From Bradyrhizobium nanningense (GTDB taxonomy: Bacteria > Pseudomonadota > Alphaproteobacteria > Rhizobiales > Xanthobacteraceae): a stretch of 46,007 nucleotides of DNA. Location: positions 1 through 46,007 of the forward strand of contig NZ_LBJC01000072.1 of NCBI RefSeq assembly GCF_004114535.1, given 5' to 3'. Shown here piece by piece: positions 33,457 through 42,546 of this stretch. Under the pieces are notes generated by a model that saw only the letters and a list, made by a program, of their open reading frames with translations, searched no databases and had not been told where the DNA came from. Both the position numbers and the translations under genes were made by a program. Positions within the stretch are counted from its first letter, which is position 1; every line of letters starts with the position of its first letter.

Positions 33457-34382
33457 CCTGCCGCCCTTCGTCGCCCGACCTCGTAAGCCGCCACATGCGC
33501 GCGGGCGAGATCCAGCAGCGGCGTCTCGATGCCAAGCCTGCGGGCCCGGTTCGCCATGTCGCCGAGGATATGTTCGGACTCGGTGACCGAACCGCGTTCG
33601 ATGTCGCGCAGCATCGAGGCCTTCAGCGGCGAGTCCAGCGTCGTGAACAGTTTGCGGTCGAACTCGATGAACGGTGCACGCGGCTCGTATCCCGAGGCCG
33701 TCGCAACGGCGCAGCATTCGGCGAACAGGCGGAAAATCGACTGCTCGCCGTTGGGCACGGCCAGGATGTCTCCGATGCTTGCACGCATCAGGCAGGTGAT
33801 GCCGGCGAGCGTCGAGAGCTGCACGAACTTCTCCCACATGTCCTGCATGATCGCTTCGCTGGCGCGCACGTCGATACCGGGAACACCGAGCAGCATCTCC
33901 AGCGCGAGCGCGCGTTCACTTAGTGCGCCCTCGATCTCGCCGAAGATGATGGTCTGGTTGGCCATGAACTGAACGACCCGGCCATCCGCGTCCAACCCGG
34001 CACTGACATTGGCGAGACCGCCGAGGACGCGAGCGGCGCCGAACCTTGTGGCGAGAGCGTCGACATGCTTCAGCCCGTTCAGGATCGGAAGGATCATCGT
34101 GCTCGTGCCGACGGCGGGCGCAAACTGGCTCATCGCGTCATCGAGCGAGTAGGCCTTGACGCCGACGAGCACGAGATCGAATGGCTCCTTGAGATCGCTT
34201 GCCAGCAGGGTGTTCGGCTGCACGGCAAAATCGCCGTGCGGGCTCACGACCCGCAATCCGTTCTGCCGCAATTGCTCGGCCCGCGTCTCGCGCACGAGAA
34301 AGGTCACGTCGCGGCCTGCACGGACCAGGCAAGCTCCGTAATAGCCGCCAAGCGCCCCTGCGCCGATGACGAGCACTCTCAT
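33453..34382 (-). CDS. 2-dehydropantoate 2-reductase (ketopantoate reductase family)
   Basis: 309 residues from the ATG at 34382, which has CGGGAG eight bases upstream; the longer open frame reads through repeat DNA. The N-terminal Rossmann motif is MRVLVIGAGALGGYYGACL, then DLVLVGVKAYSLDDA with the family Lys, and the C-terminal ICLMRASIG-like LAGITCLMRASIGDIL block. The family reduces ketopantoate to pantoate with NADPH in coenzyme A synthesis. Paralogues are common in rhizobia, so panE itself is not certain. Confidence 0.85.
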   Translation of the reverse strand: MRVLVIGAGALGGYYGACLVRAGRDVTFLVRETRAEQLRQNGLRVVSPHGDFAVQPNTLLASDLKEPFDLVLVGVKAYSLDDAMSQFAPAVGTSTMILPILNGLKHVDALATRFGAARVLGGLANVSAGLDADGRVVQFMANQTIIFGEIEGALSERALALEMLLGVPGIDVRASEAIMQDMWEKFVQLSTLAGITCLMRASIGDILAVPNGEQSIFRLFAECCAVATASGYEPRAPFIEFDRKLFTTLDSPLKASMLRDIERGSVTESEHILGDMANRARRLGIETPLLDLARAHVAAYEVGRRRAAG

Positions 34383-34448
34383 TCGAACTCCCGTTGCACA
34401 CGAACTGCTCCGCAGAGACAATAACAGATGGGCTCCGCGGCGTCTGCT

Positions 34449-34510
34449 CCCCGTCATTGCGAGCCAACGGGTCGCGCTTCGCGCGGACCCGCTGGCTCGC
34501 AATGACGGGG
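34449..34510. repeat. Dispersed inverted repeat, family A copy 3, near-perfect palindrome
   Basis: Arms of about 25 bases (CCCCGTCATTGCGAGCCA to TGGCTCGCAATGACGGGG) around GCGCTTCGCGC. It is the shortest copy and lacks the GAAGCAATCCAG block. It lies between divergent genes at 34382 and 34574. Confidence 0.78.
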
Positions 34511-34573
34511 ATGGAGCCGGTTCAGAAGACTGCCCCTTTCGCCACGGGCCGACTTCATGCAAACCTTCCCGCC

Positions 34574-35095
34574 ATGCGCCGGATCATCGTCGTTGGCTCG
34601 CAGGGAAGCGGAAAGACGAGCCTTGCCCTAAAGCTCGGGCGAAAGCTCGACCTGCCCGTGGTGCATCTCGACGTGCTCTACTGGCGGCCGGGATGGACCC
34701 CCTCCGACACGGCCGGCTTTCGGGCGCGCGTTACGCAAGCGATCGCGGGCGACGCTTGGGTCGTTGACGGCAGCTTCTCGGGGCTGGCCTTCGATCTCAC
34801 GATCGGGCGCGCCGATATTCTCGTCGTCATCGACCGTCCGCGCTGGCACTGCCAGTGGCGCATTCTCTGGCGCTCGTCCTTCGATCGCGACACGACTCGG
34901 CCCGATCTGCCCGAGGGGTGTCCGGAACAGTTCGACTGGAAGCTGATGAAGGAGGCCTGGCGCTACGACACCGAGCGCGTGCCCGTCATCGAGGCCGAGC
35001 GCCTGCGATACGGCCCCCATGTCCCCGTCGTGCGCCTGAGACGCGACCGGGACATTCAGGGCTTTCTGGACTCGGTTTCGTTGAACGGCGAGTGA
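34574..35095 (+). CDS. Small P-loop NTPase (adenylate kinase-like / FlaR-like)
   Basis: 173 residues from the ATG at 34574. The Walker A is GSQGSGKT (8-15); HLDVLYWRPGWTP follows, as in the topology-modulation/FlaR-like kinases, then WVVDGSFSG and ILVVIDRPRWHCQWRILWRS with a lid-like Arg pattern. Likely a nucleotide or small-molecule kinase; its substrate is unknown. Upstream frame is repeat-derived. The gene ends 10 bases before the convergent dehydrogenase. Confidence 0.78.
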   Translation: MRRIIVVGSQGSGKTSLALKLGRKLDLPVVHLDVLYWRPGWTPSDTAGFRARVTQAIAGDAWVVDGSFSGLAFDLTIGRADILVVIDRPRWHCQWRILWRSSFDRDTTRPDLPEGCPEQFDWKLMKEAWRYDTERVPVIEAERLRYGPHVPVVRLRRDRDIQGFLDSVSLNGE

Positions 35096-35105
35096 GCCAA
35101 AACGA

Positions 35106-35963
35106 TCAGGCCTTCTTCCGCGCGATCCCCGCGGCAAATGCCTTCATCAGTTCCGCATCCACAGCCTCGCCCTTCGCATCTTCCGCCAGATGCTCGAACC
35201 AGCGCGCGAAGCCTTCGTAGATCTGGCTGGCCGGATGATCGGACCCGAGGAAACCTGAAATCTCCCGCATCTCCGCGACCCAGCGATAGGCCTTCGGAAT
35301 CATGTCAGGCAGAGCGACCTCGAGCCGGGCCAGGATCGCAGGCTGGCTGAGCGCAAGCTCGTCGCGCAGCGCATCGGCGGCGCCCGCTTTCGTGGCCGCG
35401 ACCACCATGGCCGAGCCGATGCCGGCGAGGCCCTTGACGATGCCGGCATAGGACATCTTCAGCGCCGAGGCCGCGCCGACCGGACCTTCGACGATCCGCA
35501 CGTCGAGGCCAAATTCCTTCAGCACCGCGACGTCCTTGGCGTGCTCGCCGGACATGTAGAAGGCCGGACTCTTAGCCCCTGCTTGCGGCGGAAAGCCGAT
35601 GATGCCGGCATCGACGAACGGCGCCTGCGCCGAGCCGATGATCTCCTCAATCCCACGCACGGTGTCGACGTTGACGGCGTTGCAATCAACCACGACCGGC
35701 TTGTGCTCGCGGCTGACGATCAGCCCGGCCAGCCAATCAGCCAGCGCGACGGCTTCGCCCGGAGGCACGATCGAAAGAATGATGTCGGCGCCGGCGATCG
35801 CATCGTCATCGGCGCCGATCATGCCGGCATCCGCTGCGCGTTTTTGCGTCGCCTCGCTCCGCCCCTTCAAGGACGTCAGCACGCGCGCGCCATGCTCGCT
35901 GAGACGGCGGGCGACGGCGCTGCCCATGGCGCCGGGCGCGAGGATCGCAATGGTCTTGGACAT
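35106..35963 (-). CDS. NAD(P)-binding dehydrogenase of the 6PGDH/DUF1932 type
   Basis: 285 residues. Two ATGs stand in tandem (35966, 35963); the second gives the better spacing from CTGGAG and is used. The Rossmann motif is TIAILAPGAMGSAVARRL, then ILSIVPPGEAVALADWL and FVDAGIIGFPPQAG, as in beta-hydroxyacid dehydrogenases. The C-terminal half has ALKMSYAGIVKGLAGIGSAM, the DUF1932 hallmark with a Lys in the catalytic position. Substrate unknown. Confidence 0.82.
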   Translation of the reverse strand: MSKTIAILAPGAMGSAVARRLSEHGARVLTSLKGRSEATQKRAADAGMIGADDDAIAGADIILSIVPPGEAVALADWLAGLIVSREHKPVVVDCNAVNVDTVRGIEEIIGSAQAPFVDAGIIGFPPQAGAKSPAFYMSGEHAKDVAVLKEFGLDVRIVEGPVGAASALKMSYAGIVKGLAGIGSAMVVAATKAGAADALRDELALSQPAILARLEVALPDMIPKAYRWVAEMREISGFLGSDHPASQIYEGFARWFEHLAEDAKGEAVDAELMKAFAAGIARKKA

Positions 35964-36067
35964 CATGCACTCCAGGTCGAGCGCCGAGCGAGGCGCTCGG
36001 CTCGACGGGAGAATAGCAGAGGATGCCAACGTGCGCGTGACCGACGCCATCCCGCAACGGAATGGCC

Positions 36068-36838
36068 CTACTCCACCTTCGCAGGCTCAGGCTGAAGCGC
36101 CGACGCGTTGGCGATACGCGCGGCATTGGCCATGCCCGCGAGGGCCGCGGCCTTCTTCGGATCGGGCGCCGAGCCCGGCTGCACCACGCCGGCCGACATG
36201 ATCAGTGTCGCCGCATCCTCGGCCGTGAGGTCGACCTCGATGATCTTGCTCTTCGGGACATAGAAGAAGAAGCCGGTGGTCGGGTTTGGCGAGCACGGCA
36301 GGAACACCGAGACGTGCTCCTCCTGCCCCGGCAGGTTGCGCGCAATGTCCTCGTTCGGCGATTGCGAGATCAGCACGATCGACCACATGCCCGGCGAGGG
36401 AAATTCGACCAGGCCCACTTTCCGGAAGCTCGAGCCCTTGCCCGAGAACAGCGTCTCGAAGACTTGCTTCAGGCCGCGATAGATGGCGCGCACCGCCGGG
36501 ATCCGGCCGAGGAAGGTCTCGCCGACATCGACCAGCGTCCTGCCGATCAGATTAGCAGCAAGGAAGCCGACAAGCGTCAGCGTGAAGAACGCGACAACCA
36601 GTCCCCAACCGGGAATGACGTAAGGCAGATAGGTTTCCGGCCGGTAGGCCAGCGGCACGAACGGCCGCACCACTCCGTCGACCCAGGTGACGAACCACCA
36701 CACCAGGTACAGCGTGATCGCGATCGGCCCCGTGACGACGAGGCCGGTCAGGAAATAATTGCGGAAGCGGCCCATCAGGCCGGTATGCGGTTCCGGAATG
36801 GGATCAAGAGGCGCAGGCGCGTCGTCGCGGGGGGTCAT
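36068..36838 (-). CDS. DUF502 membrane protein
   Basis: 256 residues from the ATG at 36838. Two membrane helices (about 33-55 and 79-100) flank a short loop, then a soluble domain. DUF502 features: FLTGLVVTGPIAITLYLVWW, GRIPAVRAIYRGLKQVFETL, RKVGLVEFPSPGMWSIVLIS and VFLPCSPNPTTGFFFYVPKS. Function unknown; a plant homologue (COV) affects vascular patterning. It lies 89 bp downstream of glmS on the same strand and may share its transcript. Confidence 0.85.
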   Translation of the reverse strand: MTPRDDAPAPLDPIPEPHTGLMGRFRNYFLTGLVVTGPIAITLYLVWWFVTWVDGVVRPFVPLAYRPETYLPYVIPGWGLVVAFFTLTLVGFLAANLIGRTLVDVGETFLGRIPAVRAIYRGLKQVFETLFSGKGSSFRKVGLVEFPSPGMWSIVLISQSPNEDIARNLPGQEEHVSVFLPCSPNPTTGFFFYVPKSKIIEVDLTAEDAATLIMSAGVVQPGSAPDPKKAAALAGMANAARIANASALQPEPAKVE

Positions 36839-36927
36839 TCGGGTTCCAAGTCGGTCGCAGCACACAAGCTAGGGTCTTCTAGCAGGTTTTGGAAGACCAC
36901 GAAGCGCTCCGACCGGATCCCTCCTGC

Positions 36928-38754
36928 CTATTCCACGGTCACCGATTTCGCGAGGTTGCGCGGCTGGTCGACGTCGGTGCCCATGACGACAGCGGTGTGA
37001 TAGGCGAGCAGCTGCACGGGGACGGCATAGACCATCGGCGCGAACGCCGCCGCCATATCGGGCATGACGATGGTGACGAGGGACTCGACGGTCGCCTCTT
37101 CCGCGCCCTTGGCGTCCGTCATCAGGATGATGTTGCCGCCGCGGGCGGCGACCTCCTGCATGTTGGAGACGGTTTTTTCGAACACCCGGTCGTGGGGCGC
37201 GATGACGACGACCGGCATGGTCTCGTCGATCAGCGCGATCGGTCCATGCTTGAGCTCGCCGGCGGCATAGCCCTCGGCGTGGATGTAGGAGATCTCTTTC
37301 AGCTTCAGTGCGCCTTCGAGCGCGAGCGGGAAGCTGGTGCCGCGGCCGAGATAGAGCACGTCGCGCGACTTGGCGATCCGATGCGCGAGCTTCTCGATCT
37401 GGAGCTCGGTGGTGAGTGCAGCCGCCATCAGGCGCGGCACCTCGACCAGGCCGTGGACCAGCTTGGTCTCGTCCTCGTCGGACAATTCGCCGCGCGCCTT
37501 GCCGGCCGCGATCGCAAGGTTGGCCAGCACCATCAGCTGGCAGGTGAAGGCCTTGGTCGAGGCGACGCCGATCTCGGGGCCGGCAAGCGTCTGCAGCACG
37601 GTCTCGCTCTCGCGGGCCATCGTCGAGGTCGGCACGTTGACGACGGCGATCGTGTGCACGCCCTCGGCCTTGGCATAACGCAGTGCCGCCAGCGTGTCGG
37701 CAGTCTCGCCCGACTGCGAGATGAAGATGGCGAGATCGCCCTTGCGCAAGGGCGCCTCGCGGTAGCGGAATTCGGAGGCGACATCGACCTCGACCGGCAG
37801 CCTCGCAAAGCGCTCGAACCAGTATTTTGCGACGTAGCCGGCATAGCTCGCGGTGCCGCACGCGGTGATGTTGATGCGCTGGACGTTCCTGAAGTCGAAC
37901 GGCAGCTTGACCGGCAGCGCGACGCGCTCGGTCGCCATGTCGACGTAGCGCGCCAGCGTGTGACCGACCACTTCCGGCTGCTCGTGGATCTCCTTGGCCA
38001 TGAAGTGGCGGTAATTGGCCTTGTCGACCAGCGAGGTCGAGGCGGCGTGCTTGATCTTGTCGCGCTGGACGGCGTTGCCGTCCTTGTCGAAAATCGTCGC
38101 GCTCTTGCGGGTCAGCACGACCCAATCGCCGTCCTCGAGATAGCTGATCGTGTCGGTGAACGGGCCGAGCGCGATGGCGTCCGAGCCGAGATACATCTCG
38201 CCGTCGCCATAGCCGATCGCAAGCGGCGGACCATTGCGGGCGCCGATCATCAGGTCGTCGTCGCCGGCGAAGATGAAGCCAAGCGCAAACGCGCCGCGCA
38301 GGCGCCCCAGCGCCAGCTTGACCGCTTCCACGGGCTTGTTGCCGCGCGCCAAGAGATCGTCGACGAGATGCAGCACGATCTCGGTGTCGGTCTCGGTGTT
38401 GAACACCGTGCCCTTCTTCTCGAGCTCCTCGCGCAGCTCGCGGAAATTCTCGATGATGCCGTTGTGAACCACGGCGACGCGCTCGGTCGCGTGCGGATGG
38501 GCGTTGTTGACGGTCGGCTTGCCGTGAGTGGCCCAGCGGGTGTGGCCGATGCCGGTGGTGCCCTTGAGCGGCTCGGCTTCCAGCCGCTTCTCCAGGTTCT
38601 TCAGCTTGCCCTCGGCGCGGCGGCGCTCGAGATGCCGGCCTTCGAGCGTCGCGACGCCGGCCGAGTCGTAACCGCGATATTCAAGACGTTTGAGCGAATC
38701 CACCAGCTGCTCTGCAACCGGCTTGCGCCCGAGAATGCCGACAATCCCGCACAT
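36928..38754 (-). CDS. glmS: Glutamine--fructose-6-phosphate aminotransferase GlmS
   Basis: 608 residues from the ATG at 38754. The mature enzyme begins with the nucleophile Cys (MCGIVGILGRK), so this start is certain. The glutaminase half has YRGYDSAGVA and TRWATHGKP; two SIS domains follow with SQSGETADTLAALR and STKAFTCQL, then the LGRGTSFPLALEGALKLKE and KSVTVE terminus. It makes glucosamine-6-phosphate, the entry to UDP-GlcNAc for wall and LPS. glmU lies 0.7 kb upstream on the same strand. No ribozyme-type leader is seen in 38755-38976. Confidence 0.96.
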   Translation of the reverse strand: MCGIVGILGRKPVAEQLVDSLKRLEYRGYDSAGVATLEGRHLERRRAEGKLKNLEKRLEAEPLKGTTGIGHTRWATHGKPTVNNAHPHATERVAVVHNGIIENFRELREELEKKGTVFNTETDTEIVLHLVDDLLARGNKPVEAVKLALGRLRGAFALGFIFAGDDDLMIGARNGPPLAIGYGDGEMYLGSDAIALGPFTDTISYLEDGDWVVLTRKSATIFDKDGNAVQRDKIKHAASTSLVDKANYRHFMAKEIHEQPEVVGHTLARYVDMATERVALPVKLPFDFRNVQRINITACGTASYAGYVAKYWFERFARLPVEVDVASEFRYREAPLRKGDLAIFISQSGETADTLAALRYAKAEGVHTIAVVNVPTSTMARESETVLQTLAGPEIGVASTKAFTCQLMVLANLAIAAGKARGELSDEDETKLVHGLVEVPRLMAAALTTELQIEKLAHRIAKSRDVLYLGRGTSFPLALEGALKLKEISYIHAEGYAAGELKHGPIALIDETMPVVVIAPHDRVFEKTVSNMQEVAARGGNIILMTDAKGAEEATVESLVTIVMPDMAAAFAPMVYAVPVQLLAYHTAVVMGTDVDQPRNLAKSVTVE

Positions 38755-38976
38755 GCGGATCACTATCCCCCAAATCGTCGAAAAATCGCCTAAACGACAC
38801 GTCCGGTTTTTAGCGAAATTCGGAAGGAACCATATACTCAATAATTATTGCGAATTGAGACAGCATGGATCGCAACCTGAGCTTTGCCTGCGGCGAATTG
38901 GCCGGCCTTAAACCGCGCGCGTTAACCTGTTGTCAACATGTTTGACCAACGATTCCGGTGCAGGAGAGTTGAGGCC

Positions 38977-39195
38977 ATGAAAGGCTCGTCCGACCGCAAA
39001 GGTCTGTCATCGATGTATTTGCGCGCCAGCGAGACCACCGGCACGCACCTGGCGCATTGGCCGCCGCCCCAGCGCGGCAAGGAAAGCAAGCCCGTCTTCG
39101 TGAAGCATCCCGAAGGCGAGCCGGTCAAGCGCGCCAAGCCGCGCGGCTGGCGCCTGACCCGCGCGATCTTCTCCGAATTCGCCGACGACGAATAG
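38977..39195 (+). CDS. Small conserved-looking hypothetical protein, 72 residues
   Basis: The ATG at 38977 has GGAG twelve bases upstream and a closer GAGG; the frame could begin at 38938 but with no ribosome binding site. The product is basic and hydrophilic with segments SMYLRASETTGTHLAHWPPP and RGWRLTRAIFSEFADDE. No family is recognised. It faces glmS divergently across an AT-rich 222-bp gap, which holds the promoters for both. Confidence 0.55.
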   Translation: MKGSSDRKGLSSMYLRASETTGTHLAHWPPPQRGKESKPVFVKHPEGEPVKRAKPRGWRLTRAIFSEFADDE

Positions 39196-39203
39196 CGGAC
39201 GCC

Positions 39204-39398
39204 TCACCACCCGAGAACCAGGGCGAACACGAGGAAAACGGCGAACGCCCAGAACGCCAGTCCAGTGAAAAGCGCCGCGATCTCATGCTCATGCGTGTGG
39301 CGCACTCCAACTTGGTCCAGCACCCATCGTCCCGGCGGCATGATGACGTTCTCGACGAAGAACTCGAATAAGAAGGCGGCCTCTTTGTCCTCGTCCAT
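39204..39398 (-). CDS. Small membrane protein, 64 residues
   Basis: The ATG at 39398 starts MDEDKEAAFLFEFFVENVIM, then RWVLDQVGVRHTHEHEIAAL and one strong membrane helix (FWAFAVFLVFALVLGW) that reaches the C-terminus. The His-rich HTHEHE stretch could bind metal but is short. The gene lies between glmU and glmS on the same strand, 39 bp after glmU, so co-transcription with glmU is likely. Not recognised. Confidence 0.55.
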   Translation of the reverse strand: MDEDKEAAFLFEFFVENVIMPPGRWVLDQVGVRHTHEHEIAALFTGLAFWAFAVFLVFALVLGW

Positions 39399-39437
39399 GC
39401 GCGCGCAGCCCTCGCAAGAGAAGAACCGCCTGGCTTC

Positions 39438-40793
39438 TCACTTCTCCGGCTTCTTGCCGCCCGTCTTCATCTCGCGATAGCGCGCCGCGCCGCCTTCCCG
39501 GATGGTCTGCTGGTTACGCTCCAGCGCCATGGCGTCATCGGGCACGTCGCGGGTGATCACCGAGCCCGAGCCGATATAGGCGCCCTTGCCGATCTTGACG
39601 GGGGCGACCAGCGACGAATTGGTGCCGACGAAGGCACCCTGCCCGATCACCGTCTTGTGCTTCCTAAAGCCGTCGTAGTTGCAGGTGATGGTGCCGGCGC
39701 CGATGTTGGAATTGGCGCCGATTGTGGCATCGCCGATATAGGAGAGATGGTTGACCTTGACGCCGGCCTCCAGCGTCGCCGCCTTGGTCTCCACGAAATT
39801 GCCGATCCGCGCACCGTCGCCGAGCGAGGTGCCGGGCCGAAGCCGCGCATAGGGACCGATCGAGACGTTCTTGCCGAGTGTCGTCTGCACGATGTGCGAA
39901 AAGGAATGGATCACGGTGCCGTCGGCGATCGACACGCCTGGGCCGATCACCACGAACGGCTCGATGGTCACGTCCTTGCCGAACACGGTATCGGCGGCGA
40001 GATAAACGGTCTCCGGCGCGATCAGCGTGACGCCGGCCTCCATCGCTGCTCTCCGCAAGCGCGCCTGCATCACGCCTTCTGCTTCCGCAAGCTGCGCCTT
40101 GGTATTGATGCCGCGCACTTCGTCCTCGCTGGTCTCGATCACCACGGACTCCCATCCCTGCTTGCGGACGATTTCGACAGCGTCCGTCAGATAATATTCG
40201 CCCTTGGAATTGGCATTGCCGATTTGCCCAAGGATTTGAAGCGCCCGGCGACCGTCGATCGCCATCACGCCGGCATTGCACAGATCGATCTTGCGCTCGT
40301 CGGCGCTCGCATCGGCCTGCTCGCGGATCGCGACCAGACGTTCGCCCTCGACGATGAAGCGGCCATAGCCGGTGGGATCGGCAGCGCGGAAGCCGAGCGC
40401 AGCAATCGCAGCGCCGCTTGCGAGCGGCGCGCGCAGCCGCGCAAAGGTCTCGGCCGAGATCAGCGGCGTATCGCCGAAGGCGATCAGCAGATCATCGGCG
40501 CCCTGCGCAATCGCCTCGCGCGCCGCCAGCACCGCATGCGCGGTGCCGAGCCGCTCGGTCTGCACGAAGGTGAGCGCGTCGGGCCTGATGCGCTTCGCCT
40601 CGTCCGCGACCGCCTGGTGGTCGGGACCGATCACGACCGCGAGCGAGCTGCCGGTTCCCTTGGGTGCCGCGCCGAGCACGTGGGCCAGCAGCGTCTGGTG
40701 AGCAACCGGATGCAGCACTTTCGGCAAGCTCGATCGCATGCGCGTGCCTTCGCCGGCGGCGAGCACGATCGTGAGGCTGGAACGGGCGGTCAT
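39438..40793 (-). CDS. glmU: Bifunctional GlmU (GlcN-1-P acetyltransferase / GlcNAc-1-P uridyltransferase)
   Basis: 451 residues. The uridyltransferase half opens with VLAAGEGTRMRSSLPKVLHP and has VQTERLGTAHAVLAARE and FGDTPLISAET; the left-handed beta-helix half shows hexapeptide repeats and TKAATLEAGVKVNHLSYIGD, GANSNIGAGTITCNYDG, where the conserved His and Lys lie. It gives UDP-GlcNAc from glucosamine-1-phosphate. The ATG at 40793 is 162 bp from the divergent SPOR-like gene. Confidence 0.96.
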   Translation of the reverse strand: MTARSSLTIVLAAGEGTRMRSSLPKVLHPVAHQTLLAHVLGAAPKGTGSSLAVVIGPDHQAVADEAKRIRPDALTFVQTERLGTAHAVLAAREAIAQGADDLLIAFGDTPLISAETFARLRAPLASGAAIAALGFRAADPTGYGRFIVEGERLVAIREQADASADERKIDLCNAGVMAIDGRRALQILGQIGNANSKGEYYLTDAVEIVRKQGWESVVIETSEDEVRGINTKAQLAEAEGVMQARLRRAAMEAGVTLIAPETVYLAADTVFGKDVTIEPFVVIGPGVSIADGTVIHSFSHIVQTTLGKNVSIGPYARLRPGTSLGDGARIGNFVETKAATLEAGVKVNHLSYIGDATIGANSNIGAGTITCNYDGFRKHKTVIGQGAFVGTNSSLVAPVKIGKGAYIGSGSVITRDVPDDAMALERNQQTIREGGAARYREMKTGGKKPEK

Positions 40794-40955
40794 CGAAATC
40801 CTGTCAGATTCGGCCGAATCAAATGGGGCGGGCCGCCCTCAAAAGCTGCCGCCTTGCTACCCCCGCAAACGCCCGGAATTCAAGTGCGACACGCTTTTCC
40901 TGTTAATGTTCCCTGATTGATTCGGGGCAGCTTCGGGGCTGGGCACTTAACGTTC

Positions 40956-42347
40956 ATGGCAAAGGATTCCGACCCACTGGCGGATGCCTTCGGCGCCAAG
41001 GAGACCGGCGGGCTGTTCTCTGGACTTTTGGCCGAGGAAAGCGCGTTCGACCGCCGCCTGCTGTGGCGGCTTGGCTCGTGGGGCGTGGCGGCCGTTGGCG
41101 CCGTCACCATCGCGGTGATGGCCAATCAGGCTCAGCTCGGCTGGCGGCGCGACCAGGTTGCTTCCGCCGATCTCGCGCGCCAGGCCGATCGGCTCCAGGT
41201 GCTCACCAAGGAGAGCCAGATCGAGGCTCGCCGGCTCACTGCCGCCATCGAGACGCTGAATACGGATCGCGACCGGTTGTATTCGCGCGTCACAGTGCTG
41301 GAGCAAGGGCTCGATTCCGTCACCGGCGCCATCGCCAAGCAAACCACCCCGCCGCCGCAGTCCGGCAAGGCGCAGGATGCTGCGCCCACGGCTCCCAGCG
41401 TCGCGCCGGTTGCCTCGACGCCTGCTTCCGCCGCTGACAAGCCCCGCACCGACGCCGCCAAGGACACGTCCAAGGAGACACCCAAGGAAACGTCGAAGGA
41501 AACTGCAAAGGAGCCGTCGAGCCCGCCACCGCAGAGCGCCGCTGCCGCCTCGCTCGTGCGACAACCGCTGGCAACGAACTCGGCATTGCCGACCATTCCG
41601 CTGGTCCCGTCCAAGTCGATGATGGCGCCGCCCGATCCGGCCGCGTCGAAATTGATGCAGCCCGAGACAAACGAGAAGGCTGCCGAGAAGAAGCCCGAGC
41701 CGGCGTCCGCCCCGACCGAAGTCGTCGCGACAGCCGCCAAGCCGGCGGAAACCGCCGAAAGCGAATCCCCCGCGATCGCGGTTCAGCAGACGCGTTTCGC
41801 GATCGATCTCGGCGGCGCCAATTCGGTCGATGCCTTGCGCGCGCTCTGGCGCGGCGTGACCAAATCCAATCCGGAAGTCGCAGCGCTGCGACCGATCATC
41901 ATGATCAAGGAAGGCACGACCGGGCTCGGCATGCAGCTCCGCCTGGGCGCCGGGCCCCTCGTCAACGCCGCCGCCGCCGCGAAATTCTGCGCGAGCCTCG
42001 CCGAGAACAATCGTCACTGCGAGACCACCGTGTTCGACGGCCAGCGCCTGTCGATGCGTGGCTCGGAAAAGGGGCAAGAGAAGTCTCAAGACAAGGCACA
42101 AGAGAAATCTCAAGACAGGGTTCAAGAGAAGAACGCGGAGAAGAACCAGGACGCGGCCCCGCAAACCGAAACCGCGCCCACGCCCAGCACCAAGCCCGAG
42201 AAGCCGCAGCGCCGCCGCAGCTACTCCTCGAAACGCACCAAGCGCGAGGAGCCCGCGCCCGCCCCTGCGGCGCAGCCGGCGCCGGCGAAGCCAGAGACCG
42301 CGTCGGCGTCCGCGGGATCGACGCTGTCGTCATTCTTCAGGCGATGA
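40956..42347 (+). CDS. Single-pass membrane protein with SPOR-like C-terminal domain
   Basis: 463 residues from the ATG at 40956. One membrane helix lies at about 39-56 (LGSWGVAAVGAVTIAVMA), followed by a coiled coil (about 65-115) and a long Pro/Ala/Lys-rich linker with a KETPKETSKET run. A folded segment of about 100 residues (FAIDLGGANSVDALRALWRG to QRLSMRG) resembles SPOR domains that bind denuded peptidoglycan. A charged repeat (QEKSQDKAQEKSQDR) and a basic tail follow. Placement near glmU fits an envelope role; the SPOR call is by layout only. Confidence 0.7.
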   Translation: MAKDSDPLADAFGAKETGGLFSGLLAEESAFDRRLLWRLGSWGVAAVGAVTIAVMANQAQLGWRRDQVASADLARQADRLQVLTKESQIEARRLTAAIETLNTDRDRLYSRVTVLEQGLDSVTGAIAKQTTPPPQSGKAQDAAPTAPSVAPVASTPASAADKPRTDAAKDTSKETPKETSKETAKEPSSPPPQSAAAASLVRQPLATNSALPTIPLVPSKSMMAPPDPAASKLMQPETNEKAAEKKPEPASAPTEVVATAAKPAETAESESPAIAVQQTRFAIDLGGANSVDALRALWRGVTKSNPEVAALRPIIMIKEGTTGLGMQLRLGAGPLVNAAAAAKFCASLAENNRHCETTVFDGQRLSMRGSEKGQEKSQDKAQEKSQDRVQEKNAEKNQDAAPQTETAPTPSTKPEKPQRRRSYSSKRTKREEPAPAPAAQPAPAKPETASASAGSTLSSFFRR

Positions 42348-42546
42348 AGCCGCGCCGATCCGGGGCGGACGCAGCCTCAACCTGAACGCACGGTGAATGC
42401 CGGCGCGTTGTTGCACGCGGCAATGGACCTAAATTTCGGCCCGGCAAGAGAAACCACCCGCCGATTGCCAAGTTATCCCGGTCGTAAACGGGAGCGGCCC
42501 GCATACGAAATCGCCCGCCGCCTCCATGACCAAGGGAGAAACACGC

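Noticed and set aside
31237..33837. A minus-strand open frame of about 866 codons opposite recG
   Set aside because: Same cause; it runs across recG and into the neighbouring gene without any family motif.
36889..38793. A plus-strand open frame of about 634 codons opposite glmS
   Set aside because: Antisense to GlmS with no ribosome binding site and low-complexity Asp/His/Arg composition.
38755..38976. A glmS ribozyme or riboswitch in the glmS leader
   Set aside because: The glmS ATG is close to the AT-rich promoter region and no conserved ribozyme core is visible; the glmS ribozyme is typical of Gram-positive bacteria.
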